DNA from: JAWKMZ01 sp041391965
Lineage (GTDB): Bacteria; Bacteroidota; Bacteroidia; Flavobacteriales; Flavobacteriaceae
Assembly (NCBI GenBank): GCA_041391965.1
Contig: JAWKMZ010000006.1
Coordinates: 41,813 to 105,812, forward strand
Direction of reading: 5' to 3'
DNA: 64,000 nt
The translations under genes were made by a program, and so were the position numbers. Under the pieces are notes generated by a model that worked only from the letters and a program-made list of their open reading frames with translations, was not told where the DNA came from and did not search any database. Shown here one piece after another: positions 42,532 through 51,011 of this stretch (the first letter of the stretch is position 1; each line of letters opens with the position of its first letter).

Positions 42532-44981
42532 TAGGTATCGACATTTAAAATTACTCTAACCGCCCTAAAATCTTTAATACTCAAGAAGCTATTATTCACT
42601 TTTATGATAGCTTCTTTTGTTTTTGATAAGGATTGCTGCGAAGGTATTTTTACTAAGATATTTTTATGAAACTGATTTCTAATACGTGATACAGGCGGAA
42701 ATTCAGGCCCTAAAACATTGGTTTTAAAAATTTGTTTTAAAGATTTTGCATACCAATCGGCTCCAATAGTTACTTTATTATAATCTTTGTGTTTTAAGGT
42801 GATTTTTATCAGCCTATAAATTGGTGGATATTTGTAATTAAATCTGTCATCCATTTGCTCTTTATACATGTCTGCATAATTATTAGTGGACACTTGTTGC
42901 AAAATACGATGGTGTGGATTATAAGTTTGAATCAAAACCTTTCCGCGTTTATCGGTTCGACCTGCTCTACCAGACACCTGCAACATCAACTGAAAACTGC
43001 GTTCGTGCGCTCTAAAATCTGGAAAATTGAGCATGTTATCTGCATTCATAATCCCAACCAATTTTACATTTCTAAAATCGAGTCCTTTGGTAAGCATTTG
43101 TGTACCAACCAAAATATCTACTTCTTGCTGTTCAAACGCATTGATAATTTTATCATAACCATACTTGCCTCGTGTGGTATCTAAATCCATTCTGGCTACT
43201 TTAAAATCTGGAAAAAGTGCTGTAGCCTCCTGCTCTACTTGTTCGGTTCCAAAACCTTTGTTATCCAATTCTACACTACCACAAGCCATACAGGTTTTTA
43301 ACATAGCTGTATAATAACCACAATAATGACAACGCAACTCATTTTTGTATTGATGATACGTTAAACTCACATCACAATTTGGGCATTGAGGTGAATGTCC
43401 ACACGTGTTACATTCTACAATTGGCGAAAAACCACGTCTGTTTTGAAACAATATAATTTGATGTCCATCTTGCAACGCTTCGGTCATTTCTTCAATCAAT
43501 CGGTCGCTAAAATGTCCTTGCATACGCTTGCGTTTGTGCTTGTCTTTAATATCAACCAACTCCATTTCTGGCATCAATACCTCATTATAGCGTTTGGTAA
43601 TTTGTACCAACCCATATTTTTCTTGCTGTACGTTGTAATAACTCTCCAAACTTGGTGTTGCCGAACCCAAAAGTGTTTTGCAATTGAACAAACTTGCTAA
43701 CACAATAGCTGCATCGCGAGCATGATAACGTGGTGATGGATCAAATTGTTTGTATGACGATTCGTGCTCTTCATCTACAATAATTAATCCTAAGTTGTGA
43801 AAGGGTAAAAAGATGGACGAGCGTGCTCCTAAGACAATTTGTGCTTTGTTTTCATTATTAAGGACGTTATACCAAACTTCCACTCGTTCATGCGACGAAT
43901 ATTTAGAATGAAATACGGCTACTTTTTCACCAAAATAATTTTGAAGCCGTGTTACTAATTGAGTAGTTAATGCAATTTCAGGAAGTAAATACAGCACTTG
44001 TTTTCCACTTGCAATAACCGCTTCAATAAGTTTAACATAAACTTCCGTTTTACCAGATGACGTCACACCATGAAGCAATGTAATATTTTTATTTTCAAAA
44101 GATTGCACTATTTTATCTAAAGCATTTTTTTGATGTTCATTGAGTTGTTTGGACGCTTCATTTTCATCTCCAGAATATTCAATTCGATCTTTTTGAATGT
44201 AATATTCTTCCAGAATTCCTTTATCAATTAAGGCTTTGATAATGCTTGCTGAAGCATCGCTTTTTTCGGATACCTCAGATATTTTGACTGCTTTTTTAGT
44301 TTGTGCCGAAATTGAAAACAGCGTCATTATCACATCACGTTGTTTTGGAGCTCTACTCAAATTTTTGAGTAATTCCTGCAATTTTTCTTCAGAAGCATAC
44401 GCAGAATGCAACTTAACGTAACGCACTAATTTGGGTTTATACTTTTCATACACTTCCTCTTCTATCAAAATAGCATCTTTATCTAAAAGTCGTTTAATAA
44501 CAGGAAGCACATTCGTTTTATCGAGAATATTAGAAATATCTTGAATTTTTAATGACGACTGATGATGTAAGGCCTCATAGACCAAAAACTCATCATCTTT
44601 TAAATCTTCATCATTAATAACACAATTGTTATTTTTGCTGATAATTGTTTCACTTTCCAAGACAAAAGCACTTGGTAAAGCTGCACGCATCACTTCGCCA
44701 AGCGTACACATATAATAGCTTGAAATCCATTCCCAATGTTTTAGTTGTGTTTGGGTTATCAAAGGCACATCATCTAATATTTGATGAATATCTTTTGCTT
44801 CATAAGCCAAAGGTTTATTGGTGTGAAGGTTATAAACCAAGGCTGTATAAATTTTAGACTTTCCAAAAGGCACAGATACACGCATACCAACTTTTAAAAA
44901 AGCAGCTTCAGCAGGTGTTATACGATACGTAAAGGACTTTTCCAGAGGAATTGGCAATATGACGTCTATAAAATTTTGCAT
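42528..44981 (-). CDS. priA: Primosomal protein N' (replication restart helicase PriA)
   Basis: 817 residues, full length. Walker A 'LLHGVTSSGKTEVYVKLI', DEEH box 'LIIVDEEHESSYKQF', the paired-zinc cysteine cluster ('CNTCGHSPQCPNCDVS', 'CHYCGYY', 'CMACGS'), and motif V/VI 'GTQMLTKGLDF', 'QVSGRAGRTDK'. It recognises stalled forks and loads the replisome. It follows the yihY gene with a 3-bp gap and belongs to the same leftward transcript as yihY and probably nadC. Confidence 0.96.
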   Translation of the reverse strand: MQNFIDVILPIPLEKSFTYRITPAEAAFLKVGMRVSVPFGKSKIYTALVYNLHTNKPLAYEAKDIHQILDDVPLITQTQLKHWEWISSYYMCTLGEVMRAALPSAFVLESETIISKNNNCVINDEDLKDDEFLVYEALHHQSSLKIQDISNILDKTNVLPVIKRLLDKDAILIEEEVYEKYKPKLVRYVKLHSAYASEEKLQELLKNLSRAPKQRDVIMTLFSISAQTKKAVKISEVSEKSDASASIIKALIDKGILEEYYIQKDRIEYSGDENEASKQLNEHQKNALDKIVQSFENKNITLLHGVTSSGKTEVYVKLIEAVIASGKQVLYLLPEIALTTQLVTRLQNYFGEKVAVFHSKYSSHERVEVWYNVLNNENKAQIVLGARSSIFLPFHNLGLIIVDEEHESSYKQFDPSPRYHARDAAIVLASLFNCKTLLGSATPSLESYYNVQQEKYGLVQITKRYNEVLMPEMELVDIKDKHKRKRMQGHFSDRLIEEMTEALQDGHQIILFQNRRGFSPIVECNTCGHSPQCPNCDVSLTYHQYKNELRCHYCGYYTAMLKTCMACGSVELDNKGFGTEQVEQEATALFPDFKVARMDLDTTRGKYGYDKIINAFEQQEVDILVGTQMLTKGLDFRNVKLVGIMNADNMLNFPDFRAHERSFQLMLQVSGRAGRTDKRGKVLIQTYNPHHRILQQVSTNNYADMYKEQMDDRFNYKYPPIYRLIKITLKHKDYNKVTIGADWYAKSLKQIFKTNVLGPEFPPVSRIRNQFHKNILVKIPSQQSLSKTKEAIIKVNNSFLSIKDFRAVRVILNVDTY

Positions 44982-44984
44982 GTC

Positions 44985-45926
44985 TTAGAAGCTCTTTTTT
45001 AATCGGTTTAAAGAAGCATTTAGCTCATAACCCAACAACAAAATATTAGAATTAAGCCATAAATAAAACAGCAAAATCAACAAAGCACCAATAGAACCAT
45101 ACAGTTTATTATATTGTGAAAAGTTTTCAATATAAATTCCGAAAAGGTAGGATGTTAAAATAATCAACAAGGTGGTAAACAACGCACCAATAGAAAAGAA
45201 TTTAGAGGCTTTTCCTTCTTTAGTACCAAAATAATACAAGGTGGCTGTTGCCAAATACACCATCAATACAAAAAACATATATTTGGCCAAAACTACCCAA
45301 AATACGTTGGCTCCAACATCTGCAAAACCTTTTTCACTTAAACTTGCAAATAACGGTTGGATGATGTAAATTTCAAAATACCCAAACACAGCAACGGTTA
45401 AAATCAATAAAAATGCTAAGATTAGTGCCACGCCAAGTGCGTATAAATATTGTTTAAAAACATTTCGGGTTAGTTGCTCGTGATACGAATTTTCAAAACC
45501 TGAAAACACCGCATTAACGCCATTTGCCATCAATAAAATAGACAATACAAAAACGGAAGACAACAAACCACCACGTTGACTATTTTCGATATTTTCAAAG
45601 ATGTTGGAAAAGAAAAAATCGGAGGTTTGTGGTGGTAAAAACGATTTTAAAAAATCTAAAAATTCTATTTTAAATCCATCAATTGGAATGTACGGAATGA
45701 GTATCAATACAAACAACAAAAAAGGGAAAATAGCTGTAAAAAAGCTAAATGCTATAGCGCTTGCTCTTGCTGTTAAAGCGCCTTTAGCAATACCAGTAAT
45801 GTAAAGTTCCATCAAATCATAAAGCGACAAACCTTCTAAAGCTGGTAGTTTGATTTTTTTTAATAATCGCACTATCAGACAGATTATAGGAATTTTATCG
45901 AGTTTATCTTCTATGGGTTTGGTCAT
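44985..45926 (-). CDS. YihY/BrkB family inner-membrane protein
   Basis: 313 residues with six hydrophobic segments. Family landmarks are 'TARASAIAFSFFTAIFPFLLFVLILIPYIP' (read as two blocks), 'GVNAVFSGFENSYHE' and 'YGSIGALLILLFYLWLNSNILLLGYELNA'. The family was once annotated as RNase BN; it is now treated as a membrane protein or transporter of unknown substrate. It sits 2 bp after nadC and 3 bp before priA on the same strand. Confidence 0.9.
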   Translation of the reverse strand: MTKPIEDKLDKIPIICLIVRLLKKIKLPALEGLSLYDLMELYITGIAKGALTARASAIAFSFFTAIFPFLLFVLILIPYIPIDGFKIEFLDFLKSFLPPQTSDFFFSNIFENIENSQRGGLLSSVFVLSILLMANGVNAVFSGFENSYHEQLTRNVFKQYLYALGVALILAFLLILTVAVFGYFEIYIIQPLFASLSEKGFADVGANVFWVVLAKYMFFVLMVYLATATLYYFGTKEGKASKFFSIGALFTTLLIILTSYLFGIYIENFSQYNKLYGSIGALLILLFYLWLNSNILLLGYELNASLNRLKKSF

Positions 45927-45928
45927 TC

Positions 45929-46786
45929 TTAAACCGCTTTTAAACTTAAATCCATATTATAAACCGAATGTGTCAAAGCACCAGATGAAATAAAATTGAC
46001 ACCACAGTCGGCATATTTGCGAGCTGTTTCTTCATTAATACCACCTGACGATTCTGTCAAGCAGGTATTGCCAATCATTTGGACTGCTTTTTTAGTAGTT
46101 TCATAATCAAAGTTGTCAATTAATATTCGGTAAACGCCTTCGTTTTGAAGAATTTCTTCAATTTCTTTCAAACTTCGAGCTTCAACAATAATTTTTAAAT
46201 CTCTGTTGGTATCTTTAAGATATTGCTTGGTTTTGGTAATGGCTTTTGTGATACCGCCTGCAAAATCAATATGGTTATCTTTTAGCATTATCATATCATA
46301 CAAGGCAAATCTGTGATTTTCGCCTCCTCCAATTTTTACAGCCCATTTTTCTAACGCTCTAATACCTGGAGTGGTTTTGCGTGTGTCTAAAATTTTAGTT
46401 TGAGTACCTTCTAACAAATTGACAAATACTTTTGTTTTGGTAGCAATAGCACTCATGCGCTGCATAGCGTTTAATACCAAACGCTCTGCTTTTAAAATAG
46501 ATTGCGAGGCACCTTCAACATAAAACACAATATCACCATAACTTACTTTAGAGCCATCGGTAATTAAGGTGTCAACTTTTAAATTTTTATCGATATACTG
46601 AAACACTTGTTTGGCAAATTCAACACCAGCAATAATGCCTTCGTCCTTTACCAATAATTTTGCTTTTCCTTGTGCTGATGCAGGAATACAGGCTAAGGAG
46701 CTATGATCGCCATCACCAACATCTTCTCTTATGGCATTGGCAATTATTAATTCTATTTCTTTATTGAATTGTTCTTGTGAAATCAT
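45929..46786 (-). CDS. nadC: Nicotinate-nucleotide diphosphorylase (carboxylating)
   Basis: 285 residues from the ATG at 46786; the 16 residues of the longer frame are hydrophobic noise and overlap the upstream promoter area. Conserved blocks: 'AIREDVGDGDHSSLACIP', 'ERLVLNAMQRMSAIATKT', 'TKILDTRKTTPGIRALEKWAVKIGGGENHRF' (read as segments), 'MLKDNHIDFAGG', 'ESSGGINEET'. It converts quinolinate and PRPP to nicotinate mononucleotide in de novo NAD synthesis. It is divergent from rlmH. Confidence 0.96.
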   Translation of the reverse strand: MISQEQFNKEIELIIANAIREDVGDGDHSSLACIPASAQGKAKLLVKDEGIIAGVEFAKQVFQYIDKNLKVDTLITDGSKVSYGDIVFYVEGASQSILKAERLVLNAMQRMSAIATKTKVFVNLLEGTQTKILDTRKTTPGIRALEKWAVKIGGGENHRFALYDMIMLKDNHIDFAGGITKAITKTKQYLKDTNRDLKIIVEARSLKEIEEILQNEGVYRILIDNFDYETTKKAVQMIGNTCLTESSGGINEETARKYADCGVNFISSGALTHSVYNMDLSLKAV

Positions 46787-46863
46787 TATAACGTATTTGA
46801 TGTAAAAATAACAATTGGAAATTGAAATATTCAAATTACAAAAACCAAATTCTAATAAAGTTG

Positions 46864-46871
46864 TAATTTTG
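46864..46871 (+). promoter_or_regulatory. TAATTTTG box 5 bp before the rlmH ATG
   Basis: TAATTTTG matches TAnnTTTG and ends only 4 nt before the ATG at 46876. If it is the -7 element, the mRNA would be leaderless. No good -33 element is seen, so confidence is limited. Confidence 0.35.
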
Positions 46872-46875
46872 TACT

Positions 46876-47349
46876 ATGCAAATCAAACTTCTCGCCATTG
46901 GCAAAACAGACAATAAAGCACTTCAAACACTTATTGAAGACTACCAAAAGCGCCTTGGCTTTTATATTAAGTTTGAATTTGAGATCATTCCCGATTTAAA
47001 AAAAGTAAAAAACTTAAGTGAAGACCAACAAAAACAAAAGGAAGGCGAACTTATTCTGGATAAATTATCAGCAACCGATGTTTTGATTTTATTAGATGAA
47101 AATGGCAAACAATTAGATTCGGTTGGATTTTCAGAATATTTGCAAAAACATATGAATTCTGGCATCAAACAATTGGTGTTTGTCATTGGTGGTCCTTACG
47201 GCTTTTCGGAAGCTGTTTACAGTAAAGCACAAGGTAAATTATCCTTATCAAAAATGACATTTTCACATCAAATGATTCGTTTGTTTGTGATTGAACAATT
47301 ATATAGAGGTTTTACCATTTTGAAAAATGAACCTTATCATCATCGGTAA
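46876..47349 (+). CDS. rlmH: 23S rRNA (pseudouridine1915-N3)-methyltransferase RlmH
   Basis: 157 residues, the standard length of this SPOUT methyltransferase. 'MQIKLLAIGKTDNKALQTLI' opens the protein, and the knotted SAM site shows 'LLDENGKQLDSVGFSEYLQ', 'LVFVIGGPYGFSEAVY' and 'MTFSHQMIRLFVIEQLYRGF' with the closing 'NEPYHHR'. It methylates pseudouridine in helix 69 of 23S rRNA. The start codon is fixed by family alignment and sits directly behind a promoter-like box. Confidence 0.97.
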   Translation: MQIKLLAIGKTDNKALQTLIEDYQKRLGFYIKFEFEIIPDLKKVKNLSEDQQKQKEGELILDKLSATDVLILLDENGKQLDSVGFSEYLQKHMNSGIKQLVFVIGGPYGFSEAVYSKAQGKLSLSKMTFSHQMIRLFVIEQLYRGFTILKNEPYHHR

Positions 47350-47409
47350 GATTGTTTGTTGTAAGACGTTTAGTTGTTTAGTATAAAAATTGTGGAGCGT
47401 TAAAGTATT

Positions 47410-48042
47410 TTAATTTTTTATGCTTATAAACTTCTTATATTTTTGATAAGCAACCAATTTATAATAGGCTTCTACCATTTCTCCTTTAGGATTTAAGTAA
47501 TAGATTTCTTTGTAAATTCCATCTGGAATATTTTTTTCAACAGTCCATTCTACAAAAGAATCAACATTAGATAATATTGGAAGATGAAACTCAGTCTTTG
47601 GTTCTACTATATAAAAAGTTCTTAAGTTAATTATATCAGGATTTGAATTAAAAACATAGCGTTTATAAGGTTTTTCATCTATAATAGTATCTTTTAAATT
47701 TTGAAAAGACACCTTTTTAGCAAGAGCTTTCCCTATTGTTTTTATTTTATAATTTTTGCCTTTATACACTATGGTTTCCGCTTTATAAAAATCAGATTTT
47801 TTAATGGTTGTGTGAAAATTTATTCTTCCATGTTTATAAAAACTTAAAGCGAATCTATTCTTATCAATACTTTGAAAAGAAGCTCTGTATTGATTATCTT
47901 TTGAATTTGTTAAGTAAAAAACTGATGTTCCTATTGAATCATTTAGCATAGATTTATATTCAATTATATAATCAAATTCATATGATTGGCCAAATCCAAA
48001 TTGACACAAAATCAAAAAAAGAATTGCTAATATTTTTTTCAT
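47410..48042 (-). CDS. Secreted protein of unknown function (210 aa)
   Basis: 210 residues with a clean signal peptide (MKKILAILFLILCQFGFGQ). The mature part is beta-rich with many Tyr and Lys ('YEFDYIIEYKSML', 'FYLTNSKDNQYRASFQS', 'YKGKNYKIKTIGKAL', 'FYIVEPKTEFHLPILSN', 'KEIYYLNPKGEMVEAYYKL'), a pattern like periplasmic GLPGLI-type or lipid-carrier beta proteins, but I cannot name a family. It lies between rlmH (convergent) and rdgB (divergent) and is probably monocistronic. Confidence 0.75.
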   Translation of the reverse strand: MKKILAILFLILCQFGFGQSYEFDYIIEYKSMLNDSIGTSVFYLTNSKDNQYRASFQSIDKNRFALSFYKHGRINFHTTIKKSDFYKAETIVYKGKNYKIKTIGKALAKKVSFQNLKDTIIDEKPYKRYVFNSNPDIINLRTFYIVEPKTEFHLPILSNVDSFVEWTVEKNIPDGIYKEIYYLNPKGEMVEAYYKLVAYQKYKKFISIKN

Positions 48043-48096
48043 AAAAGAAGATTTTAAGCAATATACTATTATTTTTACAATCCTTAATTTTCAACT

Positions 48097-48690
48097 ATGC
48101 AACTCGTTTTCGCTACCAATAATCTCAACAAACTGAAAGAAGTCCAAAGTCTAATTCCTGAAAATATTCACTTGTTGAGTCTTGCAGACATTGGTTGTTT
48201 TGAAGACGTGCCAGAAACGCAAACCACTATTGAAGGTAATGCCATACAAAAAGCAGAATACATCAAAACCCATTATGGTTATGATTGTTTTGCCGATGAT
48301 ACAGGTTTAGAAGTTGCCGCACTTAATGGCGAACCAGGAGTTTATTCGGCACGTTATGCTGGCCAACAACGCAATGCAGACGCTAATATGGATAAACTGT
48401 TGAATGCTCTAAAAAACCATCTAAATAGAGAAGCGCAGTTTAAAACTGTGATAGCGCTTTGTTTAAACGGAAAACTTCAAACTTTTACAGGTATTTGTGA
48501 AGGTAAAATTACAACCTCCAAACATGGAAACAAAGGCTTTGGCTACGACCCTATTTTTAAAGCTAAAGGTTATGATAAAACGTTTGCCCAAATACCTTTA
48601 GATGAAAAAAATAAGATTGGACATCGTGGAAAAGCTATACAATTGCTTGTACAATTTTTAAATTCTAACTCAACAACTCCAAAATTATAG
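48097..48690 (+). CDS. rdgB: Non-canonical purine NTP diphosphatase (RdgB/HAM1)
   Basis: 197 residues. 'LVFATNNLNKLKEVQSLIP' opens the family, followed by 'DCFADDTGLEVAALNGEPGVYSARYAG' (metal-binding Asp residues), 'CEGKITTSKHGNKGFGYDPIF' and 'KNKIGHRGKAIQLL'. It hydrolyses ITP, XTP and dITP to monophosphates, protecting nucleic acids from base deamination products. A REP-like hairpin starts about 10 bp after the stop and may end the transcript. Confidence 0.96.
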   Translation: MQLVFATNNLNKLKEVQSLIPENIHLLSLADIGCFEDVPETQTTIEGNAIQKAEYIKTHYGYDCFADDTGLEVAALNGEPGVYSARYAGQQRNADANMDKLLNALKNHLNREAQFKTVIALCLNGKLQTFTGICEGKITTSKHGNKGFGYDPIFKAKGYDKTFAQIPLDEKNKIGHRGKAIQLLVQFLNSNSTTPKL

Positions 48691-48700
48691 ACAAGGTTTG

Positions 48701-48780
48701 CTTGCGTTAACGATTGAAGCGGCATCCTTTTTTGTTGCTTTCAACAAAAAAGATATAGTGGAAAGCGTGTTAAAACGCCC
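48701..48780. repeat. REP-like inverted repeat with CTTTTTTGTTG core
   Basis: CTTTTTTGTTG (48727-48737) and CAACAAAAAAG (48742-48752) form a perfect 11-bp stem with a 4-nt loop. The flanks 'GCGTTAACGATTGAAGCGGC' and 'GATATAGTGGAAAGCG' resemble a dispersed flavobacterial repeat I recall ('agcggcatcc...aaaagatatagcggaaagc'). It may double as an rdgB terminator. Confidence 0.6.
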
Positions 48781-48866
48781 AAAAACAATATATTAATTGT
48801 TTTGAATGATTTTAAAACACTAAAAACCAATTATTTAACAATTAGCATATCTCACAAATAAAAACG

Positions 48867-48874
48867 TATCTTTG
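48867..48874 (+). promoter_or_regulatory. Predicted promoter (-7 TATCTTTG) of the DEAD-box helicase gene
   Basis: TATCTTTG followed by CAA is an exact TAnnTTTG match. Transcription should start near 48881, giving a leader of about 104 nt. Confidence 0.65.
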
Positions 48875-48880
48875 CAACTT

Positions 48881-48983
48881 GAAATTCCTCAGCGTGAGGA
48901 GGTGTTGCAAGAAGTTTAGGTTTAAGTATGTCGATTCGCTTCTTAGGTAACACTACATAACATAATCGAATACTTATACACGA
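48881..48983 (+). ncRNA. Structured 5' leader of the DEAD-box helicase mRNA (candidate cis-regulatory RNA)
   Basis: Hairpin 1: TCCTCA/TGAGGA (48886-48891, 48895-48900) with loop GCG. Hairpin 2: GTGTT/AACAC (48902-48906, 48949-48953) enclosing AAGAAG/CTTCTT (48909-48914, 48939-48944). The loop of hairpin 2 contains AAGTATGTCGATT (48924-48936), which is complementary, with one bulged G, to AATCGAATACTT (48964-48975); T48923 with A48976 extends this to 13 bp. That pairing is either a pseudoknot or an alternative fold, and it ends 7 nt before the ATG at 48984. Structured leaders on DEAD-box helicase mRNAs are known from cold-shock systems; no Rfam family is claimed. Confidence 0.5.
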
Positions 48984-50873
48984 ATGAACACATTCCAAGA
49001 TTTAGGTCTTAATGAAGGCCTATTGCATGCTATTACTGATTTAGGTTTTGAAACACCTAGTGATGTACAACAAAAAGCCATCCCAATTTTATTAGAAAAA
49101 GACACTGATTTAGTGGCTTTAGCACAAACAGGAACAGGTAAAACTGCTGCTTTTGGGTTTCCAATGCTTCAAAAAATTAATGTGGAGAGCAGAACGACTC
49201 AAGGGTTGATTCTATCACCAACACGCGAACTTTGTTTGCAAATTACCAACGAATTGAAACTTTACGGAAAGTATCTTAAAGGCCTTAATGTAGTTGCTAT
49301 TTATGGTGGCTCAAGCATTTCTGAACAAGCCAGAGAGGTTAAACGTGGTGCTCAAATAATTGTTGCCACTCCTGGTCGTATGAAAGATATGATAAGTCGT
49401 AATATGGTTGATATTTCTAAAATTGAGTATTCCGTTTTAGATGAAGCAGATGAGATGCTTAACATGGGTTTTAAAGAGGATATTACTGATATTTTGTCGC
49501 ATACACCCAAAGACAAAAATACTTGGTTGTTTTCTGCAACAATGCCAAAAGAAGTCGCAACCATTGCTAAAAAATTTATGCACCATCCTATAGAAATTAC
49601 TGTAGGAAATAAAAATGAAAGTACCAATCAGGTAACACATGAATATTATTTGGTTAACTCCAGAGATCGTTACCAAGCTTTAAAACGTTTGGCTGATGCG
49701 AATCCTGATATTTTTTCTGTGATTTTTTGTCGTACTAAACGCGATACTCAAAAAGTAGCCGAACAATTGATTGAAGATGGTTATAGTGCTGGTGCTTTAC
49801 ATGGCGATTTGAGCCAGAACCAACGTGATTTGGTAATGAATGCTTTCAGAAAAAACCAAATTCAAATGTTAGTAGCAACTGATGTAGCGGCAAGAGGGAT
49901 AGATGTTGATGATGTTACTCATGTTATCAATTACCAGTTACCAGATGAAATTGAAACTTATACGCATCGTTCTGGACGTACAGGTCGTGCAGGAAAAACA
50001 GGCGTTTCTATGGTAATTGTCTCAAAAAGTGAAATCCGCAAAATAAAAAGTATTGAGCGCATCATTAAAAAAGAATTTATCAAAAAAGATATTCCTGATG
50101 GGATGGAAATTTGTGAAGTTCAGCTGATGTCGCTTGCTAACAAAATAAACAATACAGAAATTAACCATGAGATTGACAAGTATTTAACCAGTATTAACGA
50201 GTTGTTTGAAAACACTACCAAAGATGAATTGATTAAAAAATTCTTCTCAGTGGAGTTTACACGCTTTTTTAATTACTACCAAAAATCTAAAAACCTCAAC
50301 GTTTCAGATTCCAAAGGAAGTGATCGTGAAGAAAGCAGTGGACGTGCTTATAGAGGCAATTCTAACGACACGCGTTATTTTATTAACGTTGGTAGTAGAG
50401 ATGGATTTGATTGGATGAAACTAAAAGATTTCTTAAAAGACATTCTCAATTTAGGTAGAGATGATGTCTTTAAAGTTGATGTCAAAGACAGTTTTTCGTT
50501 TTTTAACACAGAATCTGAATTGACACCAAAAATCTTAGAATTTTTTACCGATTACAAACACGAAGGTCGTTTTGTCAATGTTGAAATTAGTGAAGATAAA
50601 GGTCGAGGTACCAGCCGAAACAAAAGACGTTCTGGCAATGGAAGCAATAGACGTTCTGGAAGTGATTTTAAACCAAAAGGAGACAAACGTTCCAACTCTG
50701 AAGGTTCTGGAAACCGTAGAGACCGACGGAGTTCTAATTCAGGAGAGTCGAGACCAAGACGCGATAAATCAGAATTTAAAACCACACATTCAAATACTTC
50801 AAAATCTAAACGCTCTGGCTTAAATGACTTTAGTTTAAATAGACCAAGACGTTCCAGACGTAAAGATTCCTAA
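48984..50873 (+). CDS. DEAD-box RNA helicase with DbpA-like RNA-binding domain
   Basis: 629 residues. Q motif 'FQDLGLNEGLLHAITDLGFE', Walker A 'AQTGTGKTAA' (K53), 'PTRELCLQ', DEAD at residues 153-156, SAT ('LFSATMPKE'), 'VATDVAARGIDVDDVTHVINY' and 'HRSGRTGRAGKTG' are all present. A DbpA-type RNA-binding domain lies at about 465-540 ('RYFINVGSRDGFDWMKLKDFL', 'FVNVEIS'), which in DbpA/CshA-like enzymes binds 23S rRNA. The tail (about 545-629) is Arg/Ser/Gly/Asn-rich and disordered. It likely acts in ribosome assembly or RNA decay, often cold-induced. The long structured leader suggests post-transcriptional or autogenous control. Confidence 0.93.
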   Translation: MNTFQDLGLNEGLLHAITDLGFETPSDVQQKAIPILLEKDTDLVALAQTGTGKTAAFGFPMLQKINVESRTTQGLILSPTRELCLQITNELKLYGKYLKGLNVVAIYGGSSISEQAREVKRGAQIIVATPGRMKDMISRNMVDISKIEYSVLDEADEMLNMGFKEDITDILSHTPKDKNTWLFSATMPKEVATIAKKFMHHPIEITVGNKNESTNQVTHEYYLVNSRDRYQALKRLADANPDIFSVIFCRTKRDTQKVAEQLIEDGYSAGALHGDLSQNQRDLVMNAFRKNQIQMLVATDVAARGIDVDDVTHVINYQLPDEIETYTHRSGRTGRAGKTGVSMVIVSKSEIRKIKSIERIIKKEFIKKDIPDGMEICEVQLMSLANKINNTEINHEIDKYLTSINELFENTTKDELIKKFFSVEFTRFFNYYQKSKNLNVSDSKGSDREESSGRAYRGNSNDTRYFINVGSRDGFDWMKLKDFLKDILNLGRDDVFKVDVKDSFSFFNTESELTPKILEFFTDYKHEGRFVNVEISEDKGRGTSRNKRRSGNGSNRRSGSDFKPKGDKRSNSEGSGNRRDRRSSNSGESRPRRDKSEFKTTHSNTSKSKRSGLNDFSLNRPRRSRRKDS

Positions 50874-50883
50874 CTATAAAACT

Positions 50884-50918
50884 ATTCCTCAGACCAAAAA
50901 TCTGAGGAATTTTCTTTT
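50884..50918 (+). terminator. Intrinsic terminator of the helicase gene
   Basis: ATTCCTCAGA (50884-50893) and TCTGAGGAAT (50901-50910) form a perfect 10-bp stem with a 7-nt loop, followed by TTTCTTTT. Confidence 0.85.
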
Positions 50919-51011
50919 AAATAAAGCACTGTTGTTAATATTTAGTCAAATTTATCGGCATTCCATATGTATTTACGTTTTGTTTAGTATTTTTATCTCA
51001 TAATTTAACAG

